DNA of 64,000 nt, from contig JQKK01000013.1 in the NCBI GenBank assembly GCA_000746015.1, positions 1-64,000 of the forward strand, in the 5' to 3' direction. Shown in pieces: positions 8,488 through 18,405 of the stretch; the first letter of the stretch is position 1; every line of letters starts with the position of its first letter. The notes below the pieces were generated by a model. That model was not told the origin of the DNA. It saw only the letters and a program-made list of their open reading frames with translations, and did not search any database. Made by a program: the position numbers and the translations under genes. Source of the stretch: Lachnospiraceae bacterium MA2020. GTDB lineage: Bacteria; Bacillota; Clostridia; Lachnospirales; Lachnospiraceae.

Positions 8488-9978
8488 ATGCAGAAAAAGT
8501 CAAGAAAATGTGGCGTACTCATGCCTATATTCTCACTTCCGTCAAAGTATGGTATAGGTTGTTTTTCAAAGGAAGCGTATGAATTTGTAGATGCTCTTGC
8601 GGAGGCAGGGCAGTCATGCTGGCAGATACTTCCACTCGGTCCTACAAGCTATGGAGATAGCCCATATCAGTCTTTTTCGACTTTTGCAGGCAATCCGTAT
8701 TTCATTGATCCAGAAACACTTATCAGTAAGGGCTGGATAAGCGAGAAGGAGTGCGACGGCTTTAATTTTGGAAAGAATCCTACAAAGATTGATTATGGCA
8801 AGATATGGGATTCTCGTTTTAAGCTGTTGAAAATAGCGTTTGAAAACAGTAAAATAGAAAACGATGCTGACTTTAAGAAATTTGTCAAAGATAATGCTGA
8901 CTGGCTTCCTGACTATGCTCTTTACATGGCTATCAAAGCTAATAATGATAATAAGGCGTGGTCTGAGTGGAGCGAGGATCTCAAGCGTCGTGATAAAGAT
9001 GCGATAGATAAGGCAAAGATCAAATTTGCAGACGAAATATTATTTTATGAGTTTTTGCAGTATGAGTTTTTGCAGGAGTGGACAGCACTTAAAAAGTATA
9101 CCAATGAGAAGGGCATAGAGATCATTGGAGATATTCCTATATATGTAGCTTTTGACAGTGCTGATGCATGGAGTTCACCGGAGCTTTTCTGGTTTGATGA
9201 GGAGTGCAATCCTGTTGCAGTTGCAGGATGTCCTCCTGATGCATTTTCTGCTACAGGCCAGCTTTGGGGCAATCCGCTCTACAATTGGGATTATCATAAA
9301 GAAACAAACTTTGCATGGTGGATGAAGCGACTTGCGAAGTGCTTTGAGCTCTATGATGTTGTAAGGATCGATCATTTCAGAGGATTTGATTCATTCTACT
9401 GCATACCATTTGGCGCTACAGATGCAAAGAAGGGTAAGTGGAAGAAAGGCCCCGGCTATGCTCTTTTTGATACTATGAAAAAGGAGCTTGGGGATAGAAA
9501 GGTTATCGCTGAGGATCTTGGATTCCTCACACCTTCTGTAATAAGGCTCGTTAAGCGTACTAAGTATCCGGGAATGAAGATACTGCAGTTTGCTTTTGAC
9601 TCTCGCGATGATTCTGACTATCAGCCGCACAATTATGAGAGAAACTGTGTAGTTTATACGGGTACTCATGACAATGAGACAACACGTGGCTGGCTGAATG
9701 TCATTTCAGATAAAGACAGATCTTATGCATTGAGATATCTTCATCTTGAAGATGTGAAGGAAGATGAGCTTGCCTGGGAGTTTATCAGGGCAGCTTATCG
9801 AAGTGTTGCAGATCTGGCAGTCATTCCTATGCAGGATTTCTTAAATCTTGGCTCGGAGGCAAGGATAAATGAGCCTTCTACACTGGGCAAGAACTGGCAG
9901 TGGCGTATGAAGAAGAATGCATTTACCAAAAAGCTTCAAAAAAGAATGAAGGAACTGGCTAAACTCTACGCCAGATAG
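8488..9978 (+). CDS. malQ: 4-alpha-glucanotransferase (amylomaltase, GH77)
   Basis: A 496-residue cytoplasmic enzyme that transfers alpha-1,4-glucan segments between maltodextrins and releases glucose. The GH77 catalytic residues are in place: nucleophile Asp295 in VVRIDHFRGFD, acid/base Glu342 in VIAEDLGFLTP and the stabilising Asp395 in YTGTHDNETTRGW. The N-terminal SLPSKYGIGCFSKEAYEFVD and WQILPLGPTSYGDSPYQS are family hallmarks, and the length is standard. It lies 3 bp after the permease gene in the same operon, so imported maltodextrins would be processed directly. Confidence 0.96.
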   Translation: MQKKSRKCGVLMPIFSLPSKYGIGCFSKEAYEFVDALAEAGQSCWQILPLGPTSYGDSPYQSFSTFAGNPYFIDPETLISKGWISEKECDGFNFGKNPTKIDYGKIWDSRFKLLKIAFENSKIENDADFKKFVKDNADWLPDYALYMAIKANNDNKAWSEWSEDLKRRDKDAIDKAKIKFADEILFYEFLQYEFLQEWTALKKYTNEKGIEIIGDIPIYVAFDSADAWSSPELFWFDEECNPVAVAGCPPDAFSATGQLWGNPLYNWDYHKETNFAWWMKRLAKCFELYDVVRIDHFRGFDSFYCIPFGATDAKKGKWKKGPGYALFDTMKKELGDRKVIAEDLGFLTPSVIRLVKRTKYPGMKILQFAFDSRDDSDYQPHNYERNCVVYTGTHDNETTRGWLNVISDKDRSYALRYLHLEDVKEDELAWEFIRAAYRSVADLAVIPMQDFLNLGSEARINEPSTLGKNWQWRMKKNAFTKKLQKRMKELAKLYAR

Positions 9979-9989
9979 GGAAGGATAAA

Positions 9990-11021
9990 ATGGGCTCTGT
10001 AAATATTAAAGATATAGCGAGAATGTGTGGAGTTGGAGTAAGCACTGTGTCCAGGGCACTCAACGACCACCCGGATATCAATCAGGCAACAAAAGAAAAG
10101 ATAATGCGCTGCATTGAAGAAAACAACTATATTCCAAATAACAGTGCCCGTAACTTAAAGAGACAGGAGGCTAAGGTCATAGCGATACTGGTAAAGGGAC
10201 TTTCAAATATGTTTCTTATCTCTATGACCAAGCTTCTTGAGGCTGAGATCAATAAAAGAGGCTATTCTGTTGCGCTAGAGCGTATCAAGTTTGAAGAGGA
10301 TGAGGTTGATATCGCTCTAGAGCTTGTAAAAGAAAAGCGATTAAAGGGCATTATTTTCCTTGGAGGAGATTTCGAGCACCGGGTTGACAAGCTTAAGGAG
10401 CTCGATGTTCCTTTTGTGCTGTCTACCGCCGGTTCTAAGCCGGATCCTATTAATAAGGAAAACTATTCTTCAGTTTCAGTAGATGATATCCATGAAGCAT
10501 ATAGAATGACAGATTATCTTTGCAAAAAGGGCCATAAAAGAGTAGCGATGCTCTCGGCAAAGTCTGACGATAAGAGCGTCGGATATTGGCGATTAGAGGG
10601 ATATAAGCAGGCATTAAAAGATAATGGTATTAAATTTGACAAAGATCTTGTCATTTATATGAGACCTGACATAGAAGATTATTCTATGAAAAACGGCTAT
10701 GTTGTCACTAAGGAATTCCTTGAGAAAGGGGTTGACTGTAGTGCTATTTTTGCTATTTCCGATACGCTTGCCATCGGCTGCACAAGAGCCATACTTGAGA
10801 GTGGCAGAAGTGTGCCGGGAGATATAGCTGTTGCCGGATTTGATGGTGTGGAGGCAAGTGAGTTTTACTATCCGTCTATCACGACAATCTCTCAGCCGGC
10901 TGAGGAGATGGCGACTGCTACGGCAAAGATCCTTTTTGATATAATTAAAGGAAAAGGCGGACATCAGCACCTTATTTTCGAGGCGGAGCTGATAGAGAGG
11001 GAATCTACTAATGGAAAATAG
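9990..11021 (+). CDS. LacI family transcriptional regulator (MalR-like)
   Basis: A 343-residue regulator. Residues 3-55 form the LacI helix-turn-helix and hinge (IKDIARMCGVGVSTVSRALND, ending NNSARNLKR); the rest is a periplasmic-binding-protein-like sensor domain with the typical VAGFDGVEASEFYYPSITTISQP C-terminal stretch. It is the last sugar gene of the operon and most likely represses it through the palindrome at 5153-5166, released by a maltodextrin. A start is supported by GGAAGG 8 bp upstream. It overlaps the CYTH gene by 11 bp. The effector is inferred from neighbours. Confidence 0.9.
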   Translation: MGSVNIKDIARMCGVGVSTVSRALNDHPDINQATKEKIMRCIEENNYIPNNSARNLKRQEAKVIAILVKGLSNMFLISMTKLLEAEINKRGYSVALERIKFEEDEVDIALELVKEKRLKGIIFLGGDFEHRVDKLKELDVPFVLSTAGSKPDPINKENYSSVSVDDIHEAYRMTDYLCKKGHKRVAMLSAKSDDKSVGYWRLEGYKQALKDNGIKFDKDLVIYMRPDIEDYSMKNGYVVTKEFLEKGVDCSAIFAISDTLAIGCTRAILESGRSVPGDIAVAGFDGVEASEFYYPSITTISQPAEEMATATAKILFDIIKGKGGHQHLIFEAELIERESTNGK

Positions 11022-11487
11022 AGAAATCGAGCGTAAATGGCTGGTAAAGGATATACCGACTGATCTGGAAAAATACGAGTGCCATTTTATTGAGCAGGCA
11101 TATCTTCATAGTTCACCTACGGTCAGAGTTAGACGCGATAATGATGATTTTTATCTGACTTACAAGGGCTCTAAGAACTGGGAAGGCGAGAGTGAGATCT
11201 CTCATACTGAGTATAATCTTCCACTTGACGAAGAGGCTTACGAGCACCTTGCAGACAAGCGCGACGGCAGACTTATCACGAAGAAGAGATATATCATTCC
11301 TATTGAAAACGGTCTAAAAATAGAGCTCGATGTTTTCGAAGGAGATCTTGCTCCGCTTGTAGTTGCAGAAGTTGAGTTTGAGAGTGAAGAAGAGGCGATG
11401 GCATTTACCGCTCCAGAATGGTTTGGCGAAGATGTTTCCCGCGACTATCGCTACAAGAATGCATACATGGCGACCCGGGATATTTAA
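11011..11487 (+). CDS. CYTH domain protein (triphosphate-binding, phosphohydrolase-like)
   Basis: A 158-residue single-domain CYTH protein. The N-terminal EIERKWLV gives the ExExK signature (Glu5, Glu7, Lys9), and alternating charged beta strands follow (VRVRR, FYLTYKG, KIELDVFEG, AEVEFESEEEA), as expected for the eight-strand tunnel that binds triphosphates with a divalent metal. Relatives are inorganic triphosphatases or adenylate cyclases; short bacterial forms are mostly triphosphatases. It overlaps the LacI gene and so is probably co-transcribed, though no functional link is evident. Confidence 0.85.
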   Translation: MENREIERKWLVKDIPTDLEKYECHFIEQAYLHSSPTVRVRRDNDDFYLTYKGSKNWEGESEISHTEYNLPLDEEAYEHLADKRDGRLITKKRYIIPIENGLKIELDVFEGDLAPLVVAEVEFESEEEAMAFTAPEWFGEDVSRDYRYKNAYMATRDI

Positions 11488-11523
11488 TAAGGATTGTTTG
11501 TAGATTTAAACATTTGAAAGTGC

Positions 11524-11594
11524 TATAATCTAATAGGATTATCCGTTCGAGAGAGGGTGGCCTTTGGGCTGTCTAATCCACGACACTTTTTTCA
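11524..11594 (+). ncRNA. Possible small hairpin RNA upstream of tRNA-Gly
   Basis: A TGC-extended -10 box (TATAAT, 11524-11529) is followed by GGATTA, which can pair with TAATCC about 30 nt later. Inside lies a second wobble-rich hairpin closing on a TTTG loop, and a run of six Ts follows at about 11588. This may be a short stable RNA, the leader of the tRNA transcript, or a terminator for the CYTH gene. The RNA class is not recognised. Confidence 0.3.
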
Positions 11595-11641
11595 ATAGCG
11601 TAGGCTTATGCGGTGCATTTCGTGTGATTGCGGATGATCTT

Positions 11642-11712
11642 GCAGGGTTAGTACATCGGTAGTATGCAAGCTTCCCAAGCTTGAGAGGCGGGTTCGATTC
11701 CCGTACCCTGCT
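11642..11712 (+). tRNA. tRNA-Gly (anticodon CCC)
   Basis: The cloverleaf is complete. The acceptor stem GCAGGGT pairs with ACCCTGC, the anticodon stem is CAAGC/GCTTG with loop TTCCCAA (anticodon CCC, reading GGG), and the T arm GCGGG/CCCGT encloses TTCGATT. The D stem GTAC/GTAT has one G-U pair. The discriminator is T; CCA is not encoded. Length is 71 nt. Confidence 0.95.
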
Positions 11713-11734
11713 GAGATTTTTATGTTAATATATT

Positions 11735-11778
11735 AGACCATTGGATACAATGTATTAAGTGTGTTCAATGGTCTTTTT
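11735..11778 (+). terminator. Terminator after tRNA-Gly
   Basis: A 9-bp stem (11735-11743 with 11766-11774) with an inner ATAC/GTAT hairpin, followed by a T-run. Confidence 0.8.
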
Positions 11779-11780
11779 GC

Positions 11781-11810
11781 TTGACTACAGATATAAGGAA
11801 CTACTATAAT
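11781..11810 (+). promoter_or_regulatory. Promoter of the glycosyltransferase-uvrA unit
   Basis: TTGACT (11781-11786) and TATAAT (11805-11810) with an 18-bp spacer, 41 bp before the start codon. Confidence 0.7.
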
Positions 11811-11851
11811 AATATGATGCGAATTGAAAAGGAAAAGAAGGTATATATTCT

Positions 11852-12616
11852 ATGAAAAAATTATCGGTTGTAGTACCAACATATAATGAAAAGGGAAATG
11901 TTGAGAACCTTGTTGAGCAGATTGGTGCTGCTTTAGAGGGGATCAATTATGAAATAGTTTTTATAGATGACAGTAAGGACGAAACTCCTGAGATCCTTGA
12001 GAGGCTTTCAAAAAGTAACAGTCACGTTCGTTATGAGCATAGAGTAGGCGAGACAGGTCTTGCTACAGCAGTTATAAGAGGCTTCAGAATCGCAGATGGC
12101 GATTTTCTTGCATGCATGGACGCAGATCTTCAGCATCCACCGGCAATTCTCAGACCTATGTATGCAGCACTACTCTCTGGAGCAGATTTCTGTATCCCAT
12201 CAAGACTTATACCGGGCGGTGATGACGGTGGACTTAACTGGTACAGAAAGTTTGTATCTGGAACAGCAAGGGTTATCGGTCAGATAGCACTTCCTTGTCT
12301 TAGGAAGGTTTCAGATCCAACAAGCGGTCTTTTCATGTTTAGAAGAGAGTGTATCGAGCATGCTGATCTCAGACCTGTAGGATGGAAGATCATGGTTGAG
12401 GTGCTTGCTATGAGTGAGTACAAGACTATAGTAGAGATACCTTATGCATTCCAGGATCGTACTTCAGGTGAGTCAAAGCTTTCGTCTAAGGTTACAATGC
12501 AGTATCTGCAGCAGATCTTTGGACTTATGTTCAGAGCTTCCAAGCGCGGCGGATATTCTGTAGAGAAGTGGACACAACAGCATACTGACGACATGGTTAA
12601 GCAATATTTGGGATAA
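11852..12616 (+). CDS. Family 2 glycosyltransferase (polyprenyl-phosphate glycosyltransferase-like)
   Basis: A 254-residue GT2 enzyme of the dolichol-phosphate-mannose-synthase type. The N-terminus LSVVVPTYNEKGNVENLVEQI is the nucleotide-binding start, VFIDDSKDETPEIL carries the first acidic motif, and LACMDADLQHPP the metal-binding DxD-like motif. The EIPYAFQDRTSGESKL segment typical of this group is present. It has no membrane anchor segments, so it is of the compact form that moves a sugar from a nucleotide donor to a polyprenyl phosphate at the inner membrane face. The acceptor and sugar are not known. uvrA follows 22 bp later and may be co-transcribed. Confidence 0.85.
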   Translation: MKKLSVVVPTYNEKGNVENLVEQIGAALEGINYEIVFIDDSKDETPEILERLSKSNSHVRYEHRVGETGLATAVIRGFRIADGDFLACMDADLQHPPAILRPMYAALLSGADFCIPSRLIPGGDDGGLNWYRKFVSGTARVIGQIALPCLRKVSDPTSGLFMFRRECIEHADLRPVGWKIMVEVLAMSEYKTIVEIPYAFQDRTSGESKLSSKVTMQYLQQIFGLMFRASKRGGYSVEKWTQQHTDDMVKQYLG

Positions 12617-12638
12617 GTGTTATCCCTGAGGATAATAT

Positions 12639-15485
12639 ATGGAAGAAAAAAAGTATATTAAAATCCGAGGTGCAAAAGCACATAACTTAAAAAATATTAG
12701 TATCAATATTCCAAGAAATGAGCTTGTTGTACTTACAGGTCTTTCGGGCTCAGGTAAGTCTTCTTTGGCATTTGATACAATTTATGCAGAAGGACAGCGG
12801 CGCTATATGGAGTCGCTGTCTTCTTATGCCCGCCAGTTTTTGGGGCAGATGGAAAAGCCGGATGTGGATTCTATAGAAGGACTTCCTCCGGCTATTTCTA
12901 TCGACCAAAAATCTACTAATAGAAATCCGCGTTCAACAGTTGGAACTGTTACTGAGATATACGATTATTTCAGACTTCTTTTTGCACGTGTCGGTACACC
13001 TCACTGCCCTAAGTGCGGCAAGGAGATAGAGAAGCAGACTGTTGATCAGATGGCAGACCAGATCATGGCTTTGCCGGAAAAGACAAAGATACAGCTTCTT
13101 TCACCTGTAGTAAGAGGTAAAAAGGGACGCCATGAAAAAGTACTTGCGCAGGCAAAGAAGAGCGGATATGTGAGAGTAAGGGTAGATGGCAATCTCTATG
13201 ATCTTTCTGAAGAGATAGTACTTGATAAAAATATCAAGCACAGCATCGATATCGTTGTAGATCGTCTGGTTGTAAAGGAGGGCATAGAGTCGCGTCTTAC
13301 TGACTCTATTGAAAATGTTCTCGCACTGTCAGAAGGCCTTATGACAGTCGATGTGATAGGCGGAGAGGAGCTGCATTTTTCTGACAGCTTTTCATGCCCG
13401 GACTGCGGTATAAGTATTGATGAGATAGAGCCTCGAAGCTTTTCTTTCAATAACCCTTTCGGCGCGTGTCCTGAGTGCGTGGGACTTGGCTATCACATGG
13501 AGTTTGACGAAGATCTCCTGATACCTGATAAGTCACTTTCCTTTAATCAGGGATGCGTGCAGGCAATGGGATGGCAGTCTTCTAATAAGGAAGGAAGCTA
13601 TACGCATGCGTTGCTCGTCGCGCTTGCAGAGCATTACAATTTCTCGCTTGATACTCCTTACAATGAGCTGAGTGATGAAGTAAAGGATATGTTTATCAAT
13701 GGTACGAAAGGCGAGATCGTAAAGGTACATTATAAAGGACAGCGTTCTGTAGGTGTTTATGATGAGGATTTTGAAGGTCTCTTAAAGAATATGGAGCGCC
13801 GCTATAGAGAAGCATTCTCTGAAGCACAGAAGGCTGAGTATCAGAAGTTCATGCTGGTGACACCATGCTCTGCGTGTCATGGACAGCGCTTAAAGAGTAC
13901 TTCACTTGCCGTTACAGTCGGTGATAAAAATATATATGAAGTAACATCACTTCCTGCAAGACAGCTTATTGAATATATGCAGAACCTCGGGCTTGATGAG
14001 CACAAGGCTATCATCGGTAAGAGGATCATCAAAGAGATAAACAATCGTGTGCAGTTTTTGATAGATGTCGGGCTTGAGTATCTGACACTTTCGAGAGCAA
14101 CAGCTTCACTTTCTGGTGGAGAGGCACAGAGAATACGTCTTGCAACTCAGATAGGCTCAGGTCTTGTAGGTGTGGCATATATACTCGATGAGCCTTCTAT
14201 CGGACTTCACCAAAAGGATAACGACAAGCTTCTAGCAGCGCTTAAGAGGCTAAGAGACCTCGGAAATACTCTTGTGGTAGTTGAGCATGACGAGGATACT
14301 ATGCTTGAAGCAGATCACCTTGTAGACATTGGTCCGGGAGCCGGTACTCACGGTGGACAGGTAGTAGCTGAGGGTACTGCCGAGGAAGTTATGAAAAATC
14401 CTGATTCGATCACGGGAAAGTATCTTTCAGGCGAGCTGTATATACCGGTTCCGGCTGAAAGACGCAAGGAGACAGGCTGGATAACTATCAAAGGTGCCCG
14501 TGAGAACAACTTAAAGAATATAAATGTAGATATACCGCTCGGCATAATGACTGTAGTGACCGGTGTTTCCGGCTCAGGCAAGTCATCACTTATAAATGAG
14601 ATACTCTATAAGAGCCTTGCACGCAAGCTTAACCGTGCTCTTACACGAGCAGGAAAGCATGATGCGATAGAGGGTGTTGAGCAGCTTGATAAGGTTATTG
14701 ATATCGATCAGTCTCCTATAGGACGTACACCCAGGTCAAACCCTGCCACATACACAGGTGTGTTTGATCAGATAAGAGATCTCTTTGCCCAGACAGTTGA
14801 TGCAAAGGCAAGGGGATACAGCAAAGGACGTTTTTCTTTCAATGTAAAGGGTGGAAGATGTGAAGCCTGCTCAGGCGATGGTATAGTTAAAATTGAGATG
14901 CACTTTTTGCCTGATGTCTATGTGCCATGTGATGTATGCCATGGTCAGAGGTATAATCGTGAAACTCTTGAGGTCAGATATAAGGGCAAAAATATTTATG
15001 AAGTCCTTGATATGACGGTTGAAGAAGCGCTTAAGTTTTTTGAAAATATCGAGTCGATCAGGAGAAAGATACAGACGCTTTATGATGTGGGACTTGGCTA
15101 TATCAAGCTTGGACAGCCTTCGACAGAGCTTTCCGGCGGTGAGGCGCAGCGTGTAAAGCTTGCAACGGAGCTTTCAAGGCGAGGCACAGGCAAGACAATA
15201 TACATTCTTGATGAGCCTACTACCGGACTTCATTTTGAGGACGTAAGGAAGCTGGTTGAGATACTGAGAAGACTTTCTGACAACGGCAATACAGTAGTTG
15301 TCATAGAGCATAATCTTGACGTCATAAAGTGCGCAGACTACATCATAGATATGGGACCTGATGGCGGAGACGGCGGCGGAACTGTTGTTACAAGCGGTAC
15401 ACCGGAAAAGGTCGCACGCAGCAGAAAATCATATACTGCCAGCTATATAAAGAAAATGCTTGATAAAGACAAAAAGCTCAAATAA
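12639..15485 (+). CDS. uvrA: Excinuclease ABC subunit A
   Basis: A 948-residue DNA damage sensor of nucleotide excision repair; as a dimer it loads UvrB at lesions. Two ABC ATPase modules are intact: Walker A GLSGSGKS at residues 34-41 and GVSGSGKS from residue 642, each with an SGGEAQR signature and a YILDEP Walker B. Zinc-binding cysteines appear in CPDCG...CPEC and in CEAC...CDVC near residues 745-770. Length is normal. The neighbouring glycosyltransferase gives no functional link. Confidence 0.97.
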   Translation: MEEKKYIKIRGAKAHNLKNISINIPRNELVVLTGLSGSGKSSLAFDTIYAEGQRRYMESLSSYARQFLGQMEKPDVDSIEGLPPAISIDQKSTNRNPRSTVGTVTEIYDYFRLLFARVGTPHCPKCGKEIEKQTVDQMADQIMALPEKTKIQLLSPVVRGKKGRHEKVLAQAKKSGYVRVRVDGNLYDLSEEIVLDKNIKHSIDIVVDRLVVKEGIESRLTDSIENVLALSEGLMTVDVIGGEELHFSDSFSCPDCGISIDEIEPRSFSFNNPFGACPECVGLGYHMEFDEDLLIPDKSLSFNQGCVQAMGWQSSNKEGSYTHALLVALAEHYNFSLDTPYNELSDEVKDMFINGTKGEIVKVHYKGQRSVGVYDEDFEGLLKNMERRYREAFSEAQKAEYQKFMLVTPCSACHGQRLKSTSLAVTVGDKNIYEVTSLPARQLIEYMQNLGLDEHKAIIGKRIIKEINNRVQFLIDVGLEYLTLSRATASLSGGEAQRIRLATQIGSGLVGVAYILDEPSIGLHQKDNDKLLAALKRLRDLGNTLVVVEHDEDTMLEADHLVDIGPGAGTHGGQVVAEGTAEEVMKNPDSITGKYLSGELYIPVPAERRKETGWITIKGARENNLKNINVDIPLGIMTVVTGVSGSGKSSLINEILYKSLARKLNRALTRAGKHDAIEGVEQLDKVIDIDQSPIGRTPRSNPATYTGVFDQIRDLFAQTVDAKARGYSKGRFSFNVKGGRCEACSGDGIVKIEMHFLPDVYVPCDVCHGQRYNRETLEVRYKGKNIYEVLDMTVEEALKFFENIESIRRKIQTLYDVGLGYIKLGQPSTELSGGEAQRVKLATELSRRGTGKTIYILDEPTTGLHFEDVRKLVEILRRLSDNGNTVVVIEHNLDVIKCADYIIDMGPDGGDGGGTVVTSGTPEKVARSRKSYTASYIKKMLDKDKKLK

Positions 15486-15602
15486 TAATTAAAAGTATAC
15501 AAAAAAATACAATGCCAAGGTTGATTGGCAGGCTGTTATAACCGATAAATAAAGTGATAAAACATAGAATATTAGTTTTTCCTAAATTTTTTCTAAGATA
15601 TA

Positions 15603-15630
15603 TTGTAAAAGCGATTTTTTCGGTTATAAT
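15603..15630 (+). promoter_or_regulatory. Promoter of the mbl-flagellar rod operon
   Basis: TTGTAA (15603-15608), 16 bp, TATAAT (15625-15630). A 9-bp hairpin at 15654-15677 lies in the leader before the mbl start. No sigma-28 motif is seen here. Confidence 0.6.
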
Positions 15631-15719
15631 AGCATTGTATGCCTAGAAACAGGTTCTTTTTGTGTATGCAAAAAGAAGTAAATAGATATAATGTTTTACA
15701 GTTTTGAAAGGGGAACCGA

Positions 15720-16724
15720 ATGGTCGCAACAGATATAGGAATTGATTTGGGAACAGCTAGTATCCTTGTTTATATTAGAGGCAAGGGCGTTGTTTTAAAA
15801 GAGCCCTCAGTAGTTGCTTTTGACAGAGATAAAAATACCATCAAAGCTATCGGAGAGGATGCACGTCTCATGCTTGGACGTACTCCGGGAAATATCGTAG
15901 CAATCAGACCTCTTCGCCAGGGTGTTATTTCTGATTATACTGTTACAGAGAAGATGCTCAAGTACTTCATACAGAAGGCAGTAGGCAGAAGAACCTGGCG
16001 TAAGCCTCGTATCAGCATCTGTGTACCAAGTGGTGTTACAGAAGTTGAGAGAAAGGCCGTTGAGGATGCAGGTTATCAGGCAGGAGCAAGAGAGGTTTCC
16101 ATCATTGAGGAGCCTATCGCAGCTGCTATCGGTGCAGGTATCGATATTTCAAAGCCATGTGGCAATATGATAGTTGATATAGGTGGTGGTACATCTGATA
16201 TCGCAGTTATTTCTCTTGGTGGTACTGTTGTTTCTACTTCAGTAAAGATCGCCGGAGATGACTTTGATGAAGCTATCGTACGTCACATGCGTAAGAAGCA
16301 TAAGCTTCTTGTCGGTGAGAGAACAGCCGAGGATCTTAAGATCAAGATCGGTCGCTGCTTCCCATCAAAGGAGCCGGAAGAGATGGATATCAGAGGACGT
16401 GACTTAGTCACAGGACTTCCAAAGACTGTCAGGGTTACTAGTGAGGAGACTGAAGAAGCTCTTAAAGAGACCACTTCACAGATCGTGGAGGCTATACATG
16501 GAGTTTTGGAGAAGACTCCACCAGAGCTTGCAGCTGATATCGCAGATCGTGGTATCGTGCTTACTGGCGGCGGAAGTTTACTTCGTGGTCTTGAAGAGCT
16601 GATAACTGATAGAACAGGTATCAACACTATGACCGCAGAAGATCCTATGACAGCCGTAGCTATCGGCACAGGACGTTATGTAGAGTTCATTGCTGGAGAC
16701 AGAAGCGACTTTTCAGCAAAGTAA
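15720..16724 (+). CDS. mbl: MreB/Mbl family rod-shape actin homologue
   Basis: A 334-residue bacterial actin that forms membrane-bound filaments guiding lateral wall synthesis. The actin-fold nucleotide motifs are present: GIDLGTASILVYIRGKG near the N-terminus, MIVDIGGGTSDIAVISLGG in the middle and GIVLTGGGSLLRGL near the C-terminus; EEPIAAAIGAGIDI is also diagnostic. Bacillus subtilis has the order mbl-flhO-flhP, and here too the next genes are flgF and flgG, so Mbl is the likelier paralogue than MreB (whose usual neighbours mreC and mreD are absent). Confidence 0.92.
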   Translation: MVATDIGIDLGTASILVYIRGKGVVLKEPSVVAFDRDKNTIKAIGEDARLMLGRTPGNIVAIRPLRQGVISDYTVTEKMLKYFIQKAVGRRTWRKPRISICVPSGVTEVERKAVEDAGYQAGAREVSIIEEPIAAAIGAGIDISKPCGNMIVDIGGGTSDIAVISLGGTVVSTSVKIAGDDFDEAIVRHMRKKHKLLVGERTAEDLKIKIGRCFPSKEPEEMDIRGRDLVTGLPKTVRVTSEETEEALKETTSQIVEAIHGVLEKTPPELAADIADRGIVLTGGGSLLRGLEELITDRTGINTMTAEDPMTAVAIGTGRYVEFIAGDRSDFSAK

Positions 16725-16761
16725 TTTACTAATGGCGGTCAGACATAAGGGGGACCGCTAA

Positions 16762-17535
16762 ATGGTAAAGGGGCTTTACACTGCTTATACTGGCATGATA
16801 AACGAGCAAAACCGGATGGACACTATTACGAATAATCTCGCTAATATGAACACTACCGGTTTTAAGAAAGAAGGGGCAACTTCCCAGGCTTTCAAGGATA
16901 TCTTGTCATATGAAATAAAAGACAAGTCGGAGTACTATCTCTCCAAGCGCATGGGGACACTGAATCCCGGTGTAAGGATTGGAGAGAACTATACCGACTG
17001 GAGCGAGGGAGCTTTCAAGGAGACCGCCAATACCTATGATCTTGCGATCCAGGGCAGCGGTTTCTTCCAGATAGAATTTGCAGATAAAGCGGGCAATACC
17101 TCTGTGAAATACAGCAGGAATGGTGCCTTCACACTAAATAATAACGGCGATCTGGTCACACCGGATGGTGATTTTGTACTTGATACCAATGGCAATCACA
17201 TCACTGTTAATCCTAATCTTGAGTCTATAGTAGATACATCGGGAAGGATATGGCAGGATGGCAGGAATATTGCAACTATCGGTCTGACGGATTTTGCCGA
17301 TTATAATTATATCGAGAAATATGGTGAAAACCTGTATCAGACTGTAGATGGAGCGACAGAGCAGGAGTCTACAGCAATGATACGTTCAGGATATTTGGAG
17401 CAGTCAAATGTGAACACTGTCTATGAGATGGTAAACATGATATCTATCCAAAGACAGTATGAGTCTAATCAGAGAGTCATTACGACAATTGATAAGACAT
17501 TGGACATTGCAGCAAATAATCTCGGTAGAGTCTGA
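16762..17535 (+). CDS. flgF: Flagellar basal-body rod protein FlgF-like (FlhO)
   Basis: A 257-residue proximal/distal rod protein exported by the flagellar type III apparatus. The family N-terminus is clear (MVKGLYTAYTGMINEQNRMDTITNNLANMNTTGFKKE), as is the C-terminal EMVNMISIQRQYESNQRVITTIDKTLDIAANNLG used for helical packing in the rod. It has no cleaved signal. It pairs with the next gene, as flhO-flhP does behind mbl in Bacillus. FlgF versus FlgG is assigned by gene order and the weaker similarity of this copy to FlgG. Confidence 0.88.
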   Translation: MVKGLYTAYTGMINEQNRMDTITNNLANMNTTGFKKEGATSQAFKDILSYEIKDKSEYYLSKRMGTLNPGVRIGENYTDWSEGAFKETANTYDLAIQGSGFFQIEFADKAGNTSVKYSRNGAFTLNNNGDLVTPDGDFVLDTNGNHITVNPNLESIVDTSGRIWQDGRNIATIGLTDFADYNYIEKYGENLYQTVDGATEQESTAMIRSGYLEQSNVNTVYEMVNMISIQRQYESNQRVITTIDKTLDIAANNLGRV

Positions 17536-17565
17536 TAATAGACAGAAGTGAAGGAGGACACAGGT

Positions 17566-18384
17566 ATGATTCGTTCTTTATGGTCAGCAGCTAGTGGAAT
17601 GATAGCTCAGCAGAATAATGTTGATGTTATAGCAAATAACCTCGCAAACGTTAATACAACAGGTTACAAAACAGAAGCAAATGAATTCAAGTCATTGCTT
17701 TATCAGACAATACAGACAAGTACGACAACTGCTAATGGAGAAGCAAAGCCAATAGCTGCTCAGGTTGGACTTGGCGTAAGGAATGTTTCTGTAGCTTCAC
17801 AGTTTTCACAAGGTTCTCTGCAGGATTCTGACTCTAATTCAGCCTGCGCTATCGATGGTAATGGTTTCTTTGCTGTAAGAGGTACTGACGGAAACAATTA
17901 CTATACAAGAAATGGTGACTTTGTATGGGCTGTAAATGGTGCAGGAGGCATAAGCCTTACTACATCTGAGGGGCTTCCTGTCCTCAATACATCTGGTACC
18001 CAGATTACTTTGGGTTCGACTTATATTTCCAATAGGATACAGATAGGTGATAATGGTGTGCTTATGTATCCCGACGCTGATGGCAATCTCGACGAGGTAG
18101 GACAGCAGATCGGGCTTTGGCAGTTCCAGAATCCAAAAGGTCTCGAAAAGATAGGCAGCAGTTTATATCAGACATCTGCAGCATCTGGAGATCCTTTAAA
18201 TGAAAATACCAACAACAATTTGAAAAAATCATCAATCATAGCAGGCTATCTCGAGGCATCTAATGTTCAGATCGCAACAGAGATGGTTAATCTTATCATT
18301 GCACAGAGAGCATATGAGTCAAATGCAAAGGCTATCACAACTTCTGATGATATGATGCAGCTCGCTAACCAGCTTAAGAGCTGA
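17566..18384 (+). CDS. flgG: Flagellar basal-body rod protein FlgG-like (FlhP)
   Basis: A 272-residue distal rod protein. The N-terminus MIRSLWSAASGMIAQQNNVDVIANNLANVNTTGYK and C-terminus GYLEASNVQIATEMVNLIIAQRAYESNAKAITTSDDMMQLANQL are classic FlgG features. AAGGAGG at 17551-17557 fixes the start at 17566; an in-frame GTG six codons earlier lies before that site and is rejected. Part of the mbl-flagellar operon. Confidence 0.92.
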   Translation: MIRSLWSAASGMIAQQNNVDVIANNLANVNTTGYKTEANEFKSLLYQTIQTSTTTANGEAKPIAAQVGLGVRNVSVASQFSQGSLQDSDSNSACAIDGNGFFAVRGTDGNNYYTRNGDFVWAVNGAGGISLTTSEGLPVLNTSGTQITLGSTYISNRIQIGDNGVLMYPDADGNLDEVGQQIGLWQFQNPKGLEKIGSSLYQTSAASGDPLNENTNNNLKKSSIIAGYLEASNVQIATEMVNLIIAQRAYESNAKAITTSDDMMQLANQLKS

Positions 18385-18405
18385 TAATTTCAGGAGGTGT
18401 TATCT

